A stretch of DNA of 64,000 nucleotides from Lineolata rhizophorae. Lineage: Eukaryota; Ascomycota; Dothideomycetes; Lineolatales; Lineolataceae. This document shows, piece after piece, positions 46,278 to 57,349 of the stretch. Numbering within the stretch: the first letter of the stretch is position 1; each line of letters starts with the position of its first letter. Location of the stretch: NCBI GenBank assembly GCA_010093515.1, contig MU001699.1, positions 307,000 to 370,999 on the forward strand, given 5' to 3'. The notes under the pieces were generated by a model. The model saw only the letters and a program-made list of their open reading frames with translations. It ran no database searches and had not been told where the DNA came from. The translations under genes were made by a program, and so were the position numbers.

Positions 46278-47332
46278 ATGACGTCTGCCCAAGACGAGTT
46301 TAACGAATTATTCCGTGAAAAAGGTCGTCGGACTGGACATCCGGAAGACGATAGTGACAACGACAACCACCACCACAATAACAACCGAGAGCGCGAGACA
46401 TTCTTCGAAAAGGACTCGGACGCCGGTGACGACGAAGACGACACCCACCCCTCCTCTTCCGCCAACACCTCTAAGATGCGCTCCCGCTACTACCTCCCCA
46501 AGCTGCGCTCCGAGGCCAACACGGGGCCCAAGGGCGTCATCGCCGACGCCCAGGCCTTCGAGGCGGCCAAGCGCAACGCGCACAAGCTCCCCTTCATGTC
46601 GAGCGGCAAGAAGGAGGCCAGGACTACGCCGCCACCGTCGTCACTCGACAACAACGACAAGGGCGGTTCGTTCCTGGACGGCGAACGCAGCTCCGACGAC
46701 GAGGACGCCTTCCTGGCCCGGTGGCGCGCCAACCGCCTCAAAGAGCTGTCGCGCAGCCGCAACTCGAGCCCGGCCAACCGCCGGCGTTACGGCAGCCTGC
46801 TTACCGTAGACGCCGAGGGCTTCCTCGACGCTATCGAGAAGGTGCAACGTGACACTATCGTGGTGGTCTTCATCTACGACGACATGGTAAGTTGTGCACC
46901 TTTACCATCACACTTGTTCCACTATTCTCTTAGGCGGATGGGGCCTTGCTACCCTTGCGTCGATCCTTTCTGTGATTAACGGTTAGCTAACATGGGGTGA
47001 TCTGCCCACGCATAGTCCGACATTAGCGACATGGTCGAGGACTCGCTGCGCCTGCTCGCCCGCCGCCACAGCACCACCCGCTTCGTCAAGCTGCACTACG
47101 AGGAAGCCGAGATGGAGGTCGCGGGCGTGCCGGCGATCATAGCGTACCGCGGTGGCGAGAAGTTTGCCGGCCTCGTGCCGCTCGTGGACGAGATGCCCGA
47201 CGACGCGGGACTCGATCCTGCGGGGCTGGAGCACGTGCTCAAGAGGTGAGTTCATCTATTAAACCTCCCTTCCATCTATCCTAAGTGGTGTGCTGACTTG
47301 ACTCGTGATCTAGGTACCAAATCATCATCTAG
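46278..47332 (+). CDS. Phosducin-like protein (G-beta-gamma chaperone)
   Basis: Exons are 46278..46886, 47016..47245 and 47314..47332 (19 bp), encoding 285 aa. The N-terminal half is acidic, polar and disordered, with FNELFREKGRRTGHPEDDSD and a His/Asn tract. The C-terminal half is the phosducin thioredoxin-like fold: LLTVDAEGFLDAIEKVQRDT, IVVVFIYDDMSDISDMVEDS, FVKLHYEEAEMEVAGVPAII and AYRGGEKFAGLVPLVDEM, ending RYQIII from the third exon. No CxxC is present, as expected. Phosducin-like proteins (fungal PhnA/BDM-1) help fold and assemble the G-beta-gamma dimer with CCT. The nearest gene upstream on the same strand encodes G-beta, its client. The start is the ATG after CTTCCACC. Confidence 0.93.
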
Positions 47333-48571
47333 CTGTAATAATTGAGCGACGACTGTCGCCGACAGCATTGCCCACGGCGCTTGACGGTTCTTCCTTTTCT
47401 TTCGGTCTGCGACATGATCTCAGGTTATTCTCACGCCCGTTGCTAGGGAGGCATGCTTCATCATATGTTTTAATTTCAAGTTTGGATTTCATTGCTTACG
47501 CAGTTCCTTCGTTTTAAAATTGTTCTAAAGGGAGTACCACTGTTGGTTGCAGGTCGGGCACTTGGCAATCTGGCGTTTGGTTGTATAGAACGGAATCTTG
47601 TCGAACTTGTCGAACTGGCTCGGTTTAAGGACGGACACTCTTTACTACTTTGGTTGGGATGCACATACCAATTGTGCTATGCATTTCTGTTTACTTGCGG
47701 CTGTTGCCAGTTTTTTATTTTGCCACGTTGAACAGGCTACAATGCTATTTGCCGTTGAGATTTGCCTGCAGCTTGTGTCGATTCAAAACTTGCTAGACTT
47801 GCGTTCCAACCCAAGTTCACAAGATACGAAACCCCATGTTGCTTGACAGGTGTCTTAGAAAGACTGCGTGGTCTGCTTTTTTGTGGATACTCTAGCATTA
47901 GCTGACCTTAGTTATATAGCACTGTACCTAATATCTGCAATTGTAAGTAATACTTCTAGTAATACCTCCTATGTCAGGATTTGCAAAGTGTTTGTCGTAG
48001 AGTGAAACAAGTCAACTCTTTCCTCGGCTTTCAAAGGGTCTATTCGGAGGTCATCTATCAATCTTTCACTCAAGCATTTCGCAGGCAATTCCATTCAAGC
48101 GCGGGCACGCACGTGTCCTCTAGGTTGCCAACTGAAGACTTACGAGGGGCTAGACGCCTATACGGGTATGACAACAACGTAGCACTATTTTAACCTTCGA
48201 GCTCCACGCTATCGCGTATTCTTGCCCAAGCATTGCCTAATGTGCTCTTTACGAAAAAAGCGTCGGGCAGTATTTTGAGTTCATTGGGTGACAGCGATCT
48301 GTCCAACGTAAAGCCCGAAAGAGACACGGTGTGAAGACATCTGCGTCCACCCCTTATGGTCCCCCGGCTGGCTGGTAGTCGAATTCCGTTATCCCGGGTC
48401 CAAGGGCACTCCCGACGACAGGAACAACCTGAAGACCTAAACGGGGAGCCCGGCAGTGTAACGGAATCCGAGGAACTAGATGCATCATGCATAAAATCGC
48501 GGTATAATGCCGGCCTTGCTTCACTCCAGACATGGAAGTGGTACCGTCGGATTTCGTTGGCAATACGCTGC
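47333..48571. other. Convergent 3' region, phosducin and CSL4
   Basis: 1.24 kb with only short frames. It is AT-rich around 47450-48000 and has no recognisable gene or RNA. Confidence 0.5.
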
Positions 48572-49313
48572 TCAAAAGGGCTTAGCCACTTTCCTCGATT
48601 CGGTACGTCCAGTCTTGGGATCTCGAAACTCCTTCCAGCTAATCGGATACATCTGATTGCCGTCCTCGCTGGTTGCCATAACGACGCCGAGATGATTCGT
48701 CGCCGTAGACAAATAATACCCGGTCTGATCGCCAAGGGAGATCTAGCAAACATCCTCCATCAGCTCCTCTAATCTCTTCCAACGAACCCTTGCTCGCAAG
48801 GGAAATAACGCAAGAACCACAAATACTCACCACAACCGCCCTAATCACATCCCCGACCCGAAAACACTCCCCTACCTTCACCTTATCCTTCTCTGTCGCC
48901 CTCACATCCTGCGCCCTCACGATCCCCACAAACGCCCCGCCGCTATCGTCCCCACCCTTCCCACCACCACCGCCCGCGCCCCTGCACGCCTCCCCGCGCA
49001 CAACGCCCATCTCCACCGTTGCCTGCCGCGCCTGGAGCCGCGTCACGCGGGCCAGCACCTCGTCGCCGACGCGCGGCAGCACCGTGGTGGAGGCGCCGTT
49101 GTGGGCCGTCGGGTTGGGCGGCGGGTGCGGGATCGAGAGCGTCGGTTTGTCGGCGATGCTGCTGGTGTTGGCGCCGCGGCCGCCGGCGGTGGTGGTCTGG
49201 ATGGGCCCTGCGAGCGAGGCGATGATGGCGCCTGAAGGGTCGGTGTGCGTGCCGGGGCCGGAGAGGTGGGTGGCGGTAGTGCCGAGGCGTTGGCCGGGGA
49301 GCGCGATGGCCAT
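48572..49313 (-). CDS. CSL4: Exosome complex component Csl4 (EXOSC1)
   Basis: Exons are 49313..48831 and 48742..48572 (donor GTGAGT, acceptor TGCTAG), encoding 217 aa. Csl4 is a cap subunit of the RNA exosome, needed for 3'-5' rRNA processing and mRNA decay. Order: N-terminal domain ALPGQRLGTTATHLSGPGTH and SLAGPIQTTTAGG; S1 RNA-binding domain starting PRVGDEVLARVTRLQARQAT, with FVGIVRAQDVRATEKDK and FRVGDVIRAVVISLGDQTGY across the splice; then the zinc-ribbon-like end TNHLGVVMATSEDGNQMYPI, SWKEFRDPKTG and a last RKVAKPF. A Gly-rich loop (GGGGGKGG) sits within the S1 domain. The zinc-binding Cys residues are replaced here, as in many fungal Csl4 proteins. Confidence 0.94.
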
Positions 49314-49964
49314 TGGGATTCTTGGCTTGGAAGAGTAGGTCGGTGGTTCGAGATTGGTTTGTGGAAGAATTGGCGATGAGGGCGTGGAATTTGAGATGCG
49401 GAACTTTTTGACGCAGGGTCTCGGTTAGTCTTGCGCCGTACTACGTATACATAGTTGCTCTATAGAGCTTCACAGATCAAGTTATTTGGAGAGGAAGCCC
49501 ACCTTTAATAGTGTATTTTCATGCAGGCCAATTGTTCCCGGCTAGTCTCTGCTTGAGTGCGCACTTCCTAAGAAGTCTTAGGTTGTACTACATATGTACC
49601 GGGTTAGCGGTATGAGGGCATGGTTGTCCACGTGACTGCGCGACGCAATAACGTGATATAACCCGAGCCGTGAACCTCGCGTATCCGTCGCAACTAATTT
49701 AACAAACCTCTCTATTTATTACGACCCGCTATCAAAAGTCTACCATATCGCGCTATTATCAGAAAGTTACGTATTTAGCTTTCAAGCACTTTTTGACAGC
49801 AAAAGCTCCCAGTTATTTTTGCACTATGTGAACACCCTGTTACGACCTATGAAAGGGCTATCCGGACAAACTAGTCTTTGTTCGTCGTTGAACAGAGAAC
49901 TGGGAGCTGCTGCCGCAACTCAAGCTTTCCCGTTTGCACGCAATATATCGAAAAGTGTGCGGCC
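49314..49964. promoter_or_regulatory. Shared upstream region of CSL4 and the DUF4211 gene
   Basis: 650 bp between divergent starts, AT-rich from 49440. It is open at 49878-49964 in frame with the next gene, but that gene's usual start MVKRKSG is at 49965. Confidence 0.4.
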
Positions 49965-52458
49965 ATGGTGAAACGTAAATCAGGGGCCCCAAAAAAGGCC
50001 CGCCAAACACAGCTCACGTTTACTCCTGTTCCCTCGTCCTCTCCGGCAAGGACTGATTATTCGCCGGTGGTGCAAGGCCGGCTGGCATCCGTGGGGTATG
50101 AGGGGCCGCCGTCGAAGAGGAGGAAGGTGCGAGACGTGCCGCCCGATCACGATGGAAGGCGCCTCGGCGAGAGCCATGGCCCTGGGTCGCCGGGCCAAGA
50201 GTCAAACGGAAATCAACACAGCCGGCCGTTTACACCTGCGCCTTCCCTCTCACCGAAATCTTCCCCGCTCAAGCCTGGCTTGCAAACGGACTCGCCTGCT
50301 CTTGAAAACCCTCGCCGAAGCAGCGGCTTCTCCTCGCCCGAACATTCCGCGGACTTTCTTCCGTCGAATACCCCTCGCACCTACCCGCGAACTCGAAGCT
50401 CGGCGCGGCAGCAACAGCCCCAGCTCACAGAGGACGAGGACGAGGACGAGGGCGAGGACGACATGGTCCTTCGCTCCAAGTCCGGCAGGGCGAAGACTCA
50501 GAGCGTCTTCAGGCGACCCAGCCCCAGCCCTGCTGAGTATAGCGACACGGATGATGCTCCGCTAAGCCAAATACTTTCCAAGCAAAATAAGCATCGCCAT
50601 CATACAGTCGATGGCTCAGCTGGTGCGGCAGGGCCCTCCGCAGAAAACAGTAGGGCCGGCTCCTCTACGCGACCCATATCGACGCCGAAGCGTCGTCATG
50701 CATCTACTAGTAGTGACACGCCGACGGCCCCGAAAGGGCGGGCCAAGTCCAAGAGAGGTCGCAAGGACGACAACTCATCTCCTCATGCTGCCCAGCACGC
50801 CACCATTGATGCTCGTAAGAAGTCCAATGCCTCCATTGCAGACGCACACGTCGGCCAGGACACGCCATCTAACAAGGAGGGGCTTGTGAACATAGTTGGC
50901 GGTCCCGATGAAAGCGATAATGAAGAACTTACGGAAACAATTCTAGGCAAGAAGCCGATGCATCAAGCCCGCCGCGTGGCTGCAGACCAGGAGCATCTCG
51001 ACGACGAAGATGACGACGACGAGCCCATTGTCGTTCGGACGCGGACGCTGTCTAGGCCAATAATCACGGGTTCAAAAGGCGAGGAAGATGAGGACGATGA
51101 TGATGCTGAGCCTATAAAGCAACCTGGTCGTCGTCGCGCTCACTTGGCACGTCCCGAAAGCCATAGTGCTTCCAGCCACGAATCAGACGATCTGCGAGAG
51201 GACATGGAGTTCTTAAACTCACCAGGTATAGATAATTTCAAATACCTACATAAGAAGCATGTGCTAACACATATCTGGCAGTTTTTGAATCCGGTCGCAA
51301 TCGTCTGTTGGAAGCCAAGGCTGCCAAGACTAAGGCAATGGAGGATTTGAAAAAATCTCGGCTGCGCCGTGCCGCGGGCAACAATACGATCACTATAGAA
51401 TCCGAAGAAAGTGACAGTGACGACGATGACGGCCCGGTCACTGTCGAAGACGATTATAACGATGACGAGAAGGCTGATGAGCGCTTCATTGACGATGAGG
51501 TCGAGGACGTCTTAGGCGCTCCTACGGATGTCCAGTTGCCAATTGAGTACTCCCGATGGCGTACTCAGCCGGCGAAGGTTCTCTTCAGATTCGTTGTTGA
51601 ATGGATGGTCAACAAAAGGATCCACCCAGGTTTCGAGCGAAGTGACCCGTTATATCAAATCGCGTTCCAGAAAGTCGAGCACGTATTGAAGGGGCTTGCC
51701 GGCTCGATTGAGTCTTCTGCCTGGAAGCTAAATTTTACACAATCCCTCCAGGCTAGACCGAATCTTGCTTATGAGCGTGTGGATTGGGACCGTTTTTGCG
51801 AAGCGTGCGGACGATCTAACCATCCGGCAACGTGGTTAATGAAGTTTTCTGGGCCGCCTTATGACGAGAACACACTGGAGGAACTCGACTCCGAGTCAAG
51901 TTCTTCAGGATCAGGAACTGCTGACACGGATTTGGACTCCGACTCCGATTCAAACTCGGATAGGGATGACAGTGACCAGCGCCGCAAAAAGTCCAAGAGG
52001 AATTCGGGACCCACCGACACGACAATGGCTTGTCCGGATTCGCCGTTGAGTGGAAATGTCGAATCGGAAAGCTACTATTGTGGAAAGTGCGTTGATCATC
52101 TCTATTGCCTTATTATTTTGACCTGTCATTATATTGTGGCAATTCTAGTTAACAATTACGCAGGACCTGTAAAGCAAATGCGGCAGCGGCACACCAATTC
52201 CGGCACTGGCGCCTGCACCTATTCGAGACAGTCGACATTCTTTTGCAGGGACGTGGCGAGCTTAGCGAGCAGAAAATTCTCGAGCGTCACGACAAGCCCG
52301 CGAAGGCGCTGCAGCGGGACGTTAAACAGATCATGGAAACCTTCACGAAAGATGGGCACATCGACGATTTGTATCACCAGATCAAGGCGGCCATTTCTGA
52401 TGCTCGGGGCGAGAAGGACAAGTTCTTCGAGCAGCGCGAAGCATTCAGCCGCTCTTGA
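49965..52458 (+). CDS. DUF4211-domain nuclear protein
   Basis: Exons are 49965..51225, 51282..52086 and 52164..52458 (donors GTATAG and GTGCGT, acceptors CTGGCAG and TACGCAG), encoding 786 aa. The start is the Met of MVKRKSGAPKKARQTQLTF. That opening contains a QxxLxF-like motif seen in many chromatin proteins. Residues 20-470 are disordered and rich in Ser, Pro, Arg and Asp/Glu. The DUF4211 domain spans about 520-690: KVLFRFVVEWMVNKRIHPGF, YQIAFQKVEHVLKGLAGSIE, SSAWKLNFTQSLQARPNL, then FCEACGRSNHPATWLMKFSG. Cys residues of that last motif and the later YYCGKTCKANAAAAHQFRHW suggest metal binding. The third exon completes the domain with HLFETVDILLQG and a helical end. Function is unknown; nuclear location is inferred from the basic N-terminus. 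Confidence 0.85.
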
Positions 52459-53052
52459 TCGTCATCAGTTGTTACAATAGTTGTGGATTTTGAGAGGCGG
52501 TCTATTTCTTTGGCCAATTGGGCGACTGAAAGTTTGGCCCTAATACTGGTAATTGGAAGGCATGCACGTAATCTCTGCGAGTTCTTTTCTTAGTGGGCCC
52601 TCATGGTAGCGGCTAGAGTGGGAATGGTCGAAAGTTGGTAAAGTAGTCCTAGTGTAGGCGGATTTGTAGGGCTTGTGGTTGTTGGTAATTGGGGAACGGA
52701 GATTGGCGACGAGAGGCCGAGTAATTTGGTGACGGCGGAAGCTCTCGGAAGAATGTGTAAGAGATGGCGTTTACGTAGTATGTTTTTTTGAGCGCAGTAC
52801 TGAAGTTGGCGGTAGGCAGACCCAAAAGTAACTATAGCCCTTGATGCCTCGCAAAGCGTTCGCTTTTGAGAGCGGAGGGAATCAAATCATGAGTCTATTG
52901 CTATAGTTTGCCAGCCGAGTGACAAATTAGACTATAATCTTCCTCGGTGCTTGTTATCGTCGCAGCGAAGAAAATTCGACACTCTCCAAGACTCCACGCA
53001 ATGCTTGAGCCTAATACTATACCCAGAAAAGTCGACCACACTACCCCTTCCC
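52459..53052. other. Convergent 3' region, DUF4211 gene and APC13-like gene
   Basis: 590 bp with no supported gene. Confidence 0.5.
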
Positions 53053-53707
53053 TCAACGCGGCCAGGTCCGTCCTCCTTGGCGCCTTGCAGACGCAGCGGC
53101 CGTAGCTCTCAACCGCGTCACTACAGCCGCCCCACGGTAAGAATCCGCGCCCTCTCCCCTATCTGAGCCCATGCGCTGCAACATCACCCCACTGCCGCCG
53201 ACAATAGCACCACCACCGGTCCCCGCACCAGCAGCAGCAGTGCTCTCGCCGGCACCGGCACTCGCGCTTCCCCCGGCAAGCGGATCCCTCGGCCCCGCGC
53301 CGGCGCCGTTCGCCCCCGCGACGCCGCCCGCGGCGCCCGCGGCGCCGGCCCCCGCGGGCCGCACGAGCTCGTCGACGCCGAGATCGCGCCAGGCGGGCTC
53401 GCGGGCGCGGGCGGTGGCGCGCTGGATGCCGAAGGCGGCGTGCATGTCGGGCACGACGTCGTCCTCGTCCTCGGGGTTGGGCGGCAGCAGGTGCGGCGGC
53501 ACGAAGATGTCGTCGTCGGCTTGGTTGGGGGCGCGCAGAGCGGAGCGCGTGAAGTCTTCGAGGAGGTCGGCGTGAGAGGAGCGGTGGTGGTGGAGATAGG
53601 TGTGGTGGGTGTCGGGGGACTAGTCCGTCGGTCGAGGCGGTTGAGGGGTGTAGGTTAGCTGGCGTGGACTGTTTAGGGCAAAAGTGGAGGAGATAGCTTA
53701 CCGGCAT
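53053..53707 (-). CDS. APC13: Anaphase-promoting complex subunit Apc13-like
   Basis: Exons are 53707..53702 (6 bp, Met-Pro) and 53619..53053, with donor GTAAGC, a CTAACC branch and acceptor GACTAG, encoding 190 aa. The N-terminal half fits fungal Apc13/Swm1: DTHHTYLHHHRSSHADLLED, then DDDIFVPPHLLPPNPEDEDD, VVPDMHAAFGIQRATARARE and PAWRDLGVDEL. Apc13 is a small scaffolding subunit of the APC/C ubiquitin ligase that triggers anaphase. The C-terminal 100 residues are an Ala/Gly-rich tail from very GC-rich DNA, unusual for this family, so the true stop may be earlier through a splice I could not place. An in-frame upstream ATG at 53815 would add 36 residues, but the family starts near the position chosen. 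Confidence 0.65.
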
Positions 53708-54147
53708 GGTGGCAAGAGTGGTGGCTTGCTGGGTCTTTGGTATGGTGTGTGTTAGCAGTGCCTCCGATCCAGCCGAAGCTTCGATTGTTGATGTTGATGT
53801 TTGGCCACCAGCCACGATTGGAGACGCCGTGGCTGAGAGCTGGGCGCTTTGGCGCTTAGTGCCCGTAGCACTAGACCGACGTCAGTTCTGCCAGGCACCA
53901 ACCACGCGCGCCACGCTTGAGTTACCTCCATACACTGCCGCAGCGGCCTTACACCTCCACCGTTTTCGCCGCTCCCTGCAAGGCAGCCTCCGCCGCTTCA
54001 CCCTATTTCTTCCTCTTTGTGCGCCACCGGCGCCTGGAGTCTTCAAAGCCGTCCCTATTTCCCATCTAAAATCTCATCACTCTAGCAGACGTTGCCCCGC
54101 AGAGCTACCTCTCTAGGCTAAGCTCTAGTAGCTCCGTAGCCTACGAA
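53708..54147. promoter_or_regulatory. Shared upstream region of APC13 and SAF1
   Basis: 440 bp between divergent starts. A 136-codon plus-strand frame (53706-54116) is antisense to the APC13 leader and has no features, so it is not called. Confidence 0.4.
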
Positions 54148-56397
54148 ATGCCCGAAAAAATAAACTCCCTTACCGACCTTCCTCTCGACGTTCTTCTCCT
54201 CATAACGCCTTATCTCGACGCCAAGTCGTTCCTACGCCTAACTAGCACCTGCAAGGCTTTCCGTCAACAGACGATCCTGTTCGACGCCAACTACTGGAGC
54301 AATGCGACGCGCTCAACTTTCCGCGTTCCTAACCAGCCGGTCGTCGAGCACGATGGCGCCCGCTGGCAACACCTCTTCCGCCGCCTGTTAACCCAGACCC
54401 GCGCCTACACGTGGGGCAGCAATGCGCACGGTTGCCTCGACCACTCGCAGCCATCCCCCGAGGAGTCCCGTCACTACATTGGGCGCCGGGCGCGTGCGTC
54501 ACACCCGAGTCCGATGCAGTCGACGGGTGACCTCGGCATCATCGCGGACCTACAGTGCGGTGGATGGTCGACGACACTACTGACGTCGAATGGCACCTTG
54601 CACACGGTGGGCGAGCTGGACGGCGGCCGGCGGCCTCGCAACATTCGGGGAAACCTACGAGAGCTTACCTACCCAATTCCGTTTAGCCCGACAAGCGACG
54701 CGTACAACCCGTACTGCAGAATCAAGCAATTTTCATCGGGCCGGTCACACGTCCTGGGAGTGGCGGATAGTGGTAGCATCTGGTCATGGAGCTCGGCCAG
54801 CAAGCCTGGCATCCATATCAAGTTCATGTCGCACGAGCTCTACGAAGGCTCCCAATACTCTCCAACGCGGCCTCATGGATCTGTCATCAAAGTCGTTGCA
54901 GGTTGGACGAAAAGTTCGGTCTTAATTAAAGGTGTTGGCATTGTGCTGTGGGAAATAGTTCATCGCGAGGGCGATGATCAAAACGAGTCCTCCGCTGACA
55001 CATTCATGATTGGTATTACGGCACTTATACCCAAGACATGGTATTATCGGCCAGTCGGTAGCGCACGTGAGCCGAGTGAGGACTCTCGCTTGGTGGGCCA
55101 GACTATCGGGCAAGTGCGGAACTACATTTTGCTGGAGAACTTCGTGGTCTTGGTAACAGACCTTGGGAGAGTGTTTGCAGCCAAAATCGTCCCCGAGAGT
55201 CACGGGAGCTTCAATACAGACCTTATGGTCGAACTCACGGAACTGCAAGGCAACCCAGACAAGGATAACGAGCCCTGTGTCAAAGACGTCCAGGGCTCTT
55301 TCCGTTCCTTCGCCATCTTCAAGTCCACCGGGGCCGTTCTCGTTGCTTCTCAAGACTATCTTCACGAGCAATGGAACAGCGTGTTCGACACTGCCAACGC
55401 GACCCAGACAAGCGGAACTGACTCTGCCATTGGCCGTCTCCGTCCGCATGTCAAGCTCATCCCGGCATTACAGAACTCAGGCGTCATCGCTCTTGCCTTC
55501 GGCGACTATCACTTCCACGCGCTACACCGCGATGGCTCTATCACATCGTATGGGACGGAGCCACAGGCATGCGGGGCGTTGGGCCTCAGTGGCGAAGGCG
55601 ATCCGGAGGGCCGCATTCGTGGGATTCGCTACACTGGGCCGGGTAGGGACGGGACCTTGGTACGCCATGCGTACACTCACGGTCGCCACATATGGTTCGA
55701 ACCGGAGAAAAAGCAGTGGATCCGCTTCATGACGTCGGGTGGGGTAAATCCAGAGGAGGCACAGGTGCGAATGCAGATGAGCATGGTGGACCCGTGGGTG
55801 CAGGGCGAGGTGAGCGAGTGGTTTGAACAGCAGGGCACCGGATGGGATAAGGAAGGCGACATCGGCAAGGGCGTCGACGACGAGGGCATGGGGTCCTATT
55901 TCGCGTTGAGCGTGGCGGCAGGCGGGTGGCATTCGGGCGCGCTGGTGCTGGTCAATGAGGCGCTGGCGGACCGCGTGCGCGAGCGGTGCATCGTCAAGGC
56001 GGAGCCCGCCGGCGTCGACAACGAGGACGAAGTGGAGTGGGAGGTTGTGCAAGGTCAGGCGTCGCTCTTCGCCCTTGGCGTCCCGGACTGGGTCAACTGG
56101 TTCCTCGGCCGTGCGAATGATAGCTCACGTCCGAATCAAGCAGGTCCGTCCGATCAGCAGCAACAGGATGAGCAGCAGCCGAGGCCTCGTCCACGCCCTG
56201 GCCCGGGACCGTCACGCTTCGCGGCCGATCCGACGAGGCATGGCGCGAGCCCGGAACAGGGGTACAGGTATGTGTGGGCGGGCGATTCGTTCCCGAGGCT
56301 GAGTCTGTCAAATGGGCGCGAGATGCCGGGCCAAGTGCCATTCTCAGAGTGGAAGTACGGGAGGCCGGAGTTCATCATCGAGAGCGATGACTTTTGA
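54148..56397 (+). CDS. SAF1: F-box and RCC1-repeat protein Saf1/Pof9-like
   Basis: A single exon of 749 aa. The N-terminal F-box reads INSLTDLPLDVLLLITPYLD, AKSFLRLTSTCKAF and DANYWSNATRSTFR (residues 5-60). It recruits the protein to Skp1 in an SCF ubiquitin ligase. RCC1-like repeats follow: RAYTWGSNAHGCLDHS, DLQCGGWSTTLLTSNGTLHT, IKQFSSGRSHVLGVADSGSI, LAFGDYHFHALHRDGSITSY and VAAGGWHSGALVLVNEALAD. They form a propeller that binds substrate. Yeast Saf1 targets Aah1 adenine deaminase on entry to quiescence. An ADAL-type deaminase lies 17 kb away in this window, but no link is shown. The tail has a Gln/Pro-rich segment (SDQQQQDEQQPRPRPRPGPG). The start follows CTACGAA. Confidence 0.9.
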   Translation: MPEKINSLTDLPLDVLLLITPYLDAKSFLRLTSTCKAFRQQTILFDANYWSNATRSTFRVPNQPVVEHDGARWQHLFRRLLTQTRAYTWGSNAHGCLDHSQPSPEESRHYIGRRARASHPSPMQSTGDLGIIADLQCGGWSTTLLTSNGTLHTVGELDGGRRPRNIRGNLRELTYPIPFSPTSDAYNPYCRIKQFSSGRSHVLGVADSGSIWSWSSASKPGIHIKFMSHELYEGSQYSPTRPHGSVIKVVAGWTKSSVLIKGVGIVLWEIVHREGDDQNESSADTFMIGITALIPKTWYYRPVGSAREPSEDSRLVGQTIGQVRNYILLENFVVLVTDLGRVFAAKIVPESHGSFNTDLMVELTELQGNPDKDNEPCVKDVQGSFRSFAIFKSTGAVLVASQDYLHEQWNSVFDTANATQTSGTDSAIGRLRPHVKLIPALQNSGVIALAFGDYHFHALHRDGSITSYGTEPQACGALGLSGEGDPEGRIRGIRYTGPGRDGTLVRHAYTHGRHIWFEPEKKQWIRFMTSGGVNPEEAQVRMQMSMVDPWVQGEVSEWFEQQGTGWDKEGDIGKGVDDEGMGSYFALSVAAGGWHSGALVLVNEALADRVRERCIVKAEPAGVDNEDEVEWEVVQGQASLFALGVPDWVNWFLGRANDSSRPNQAGPSDQQQQDEQQPRPRPRPGPGPSRFAADPTRHGASPEQGYRYVWAGDSFPRLSLSNGREMPGQVPFSEWKYGRPEFIIESDDF

Positions 56398-57023
56398 GAT
56401 GTTCTTTGCATAGTGGTTTTTTCGGGAAAGACGCGTAATCATATGGTGAGTATGTAATCTGCGCAAGCTTTTGTTTTTTTTGTGGCTGTGCTTCTACAGC
56501 ATGTTTCCGTTTCCTATTCTTTGCCTGTTTTGTTAGTCTGCTCTACCTTGTCATGTTTTTTGTTATCAGCATCCTGCGTGCAGGTTAATGAGTATCCAGG
56601 GAGTTTTTCCGCTTTTGTGACTTGCATCTGCGTCTTGGTTTAACTCAAACTGGTTTTGGTTGTAACGGTTACACTATTTTGGTCCCCTCCTTTGTCTTGG
56701 ATTGTCAGCGAATATTGGTAGACAACGGAGAGATGGAATGATGCAATGGATTATTGTGTCCTGTCTGTGATGACAACTATGGTTGTATTTGGAGTTCCGC
56801 TGCACTGTTAGGGGGAGATCTCGAATATTTTTCATACCCATTCTTGCATCTTAGGAGCACGCGTCACACAAGATGAGGTTCCTCCATTAGCAAGGTGCCG
56901 TGGTTCTAGCGAATTGGTTTGCGAGCGGTTTCACAAACGTCCAGTGTAATTCCACGCCTATTATGATATCTTCTCCTGGTTTTATCAATGCCTTACAGTA
57001 CATATCTGCCGCTTTCTGCACTG
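56398..57023. other. Convergent 3' region, SAF1 and the small membrane protein gene
   Basis: 625 bp, T-rich downstream of SAF1. Short frames only. Confidence 0.5.
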
Positions 57024-57349
57024 TCACGATGCGATCGGCGTCCCATCGTCGACCAGCAGCTTCTCGCCTTGTGTCTCACGCTGCCGCAGCAGCTCCCGCA
57101 TCCCCGCGACTCGTTCTTCTTCCCTGCATAAGCCACGTTTATTCACGGCAGTCCAAACGAAACCATAGATGATAGTGGCGACGACGAAAACACCTACATT
57201 TCGCAAGACATAACGACGGTCAGTTTTGACGAAAGAATAAGATTCTATTCTGAGGGTGAGAACGCACCAACGAAGCCGAACATCACGCCAAGTTCATGAC
57301 CAACGGAGGGAATTGGCACGTAGCCGGAGTTGTCGGGAGAGCGCGCCAT
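57024..57349 (-). CDS. Small single-pass membrane protein, unknown (83 aa)
   Basis: Exons are 57349..57268 and 57193..57024 (donor GTGCGT, acceptor ATGTAG). The product starts MARSPDNSGYVPIPSVGHEL and continues GVMFGFVGVFVVATIIYGFV, a clear transmembrane helix. WTAVNKRGLCREEERVAGMR and a charged helical tail follow. The splice falls inside the membrane segment and the frame is seamless, which supports it. Topology is probably N-terminus out or lumenal and basic tail in the cytosol. I do not recognise the family. The Tyr/Pro/Ser N-terminus with PIPSVGHE is likely conserved in fungi, but this is inference. Confidence 0.7.

Noticed and set aside
45290-46303. 337-codon plus-strand open frame before phosducin
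   Set aside because: Arg/Pro/Ser-rich product typical of a C-rich promoter; it overlaps the phosducin start in another frame.
53706-54116. 136-codon plus-strand frame between APC13 and SAF1
   Set aside because: Antisense to the APC13 leader, with no features.
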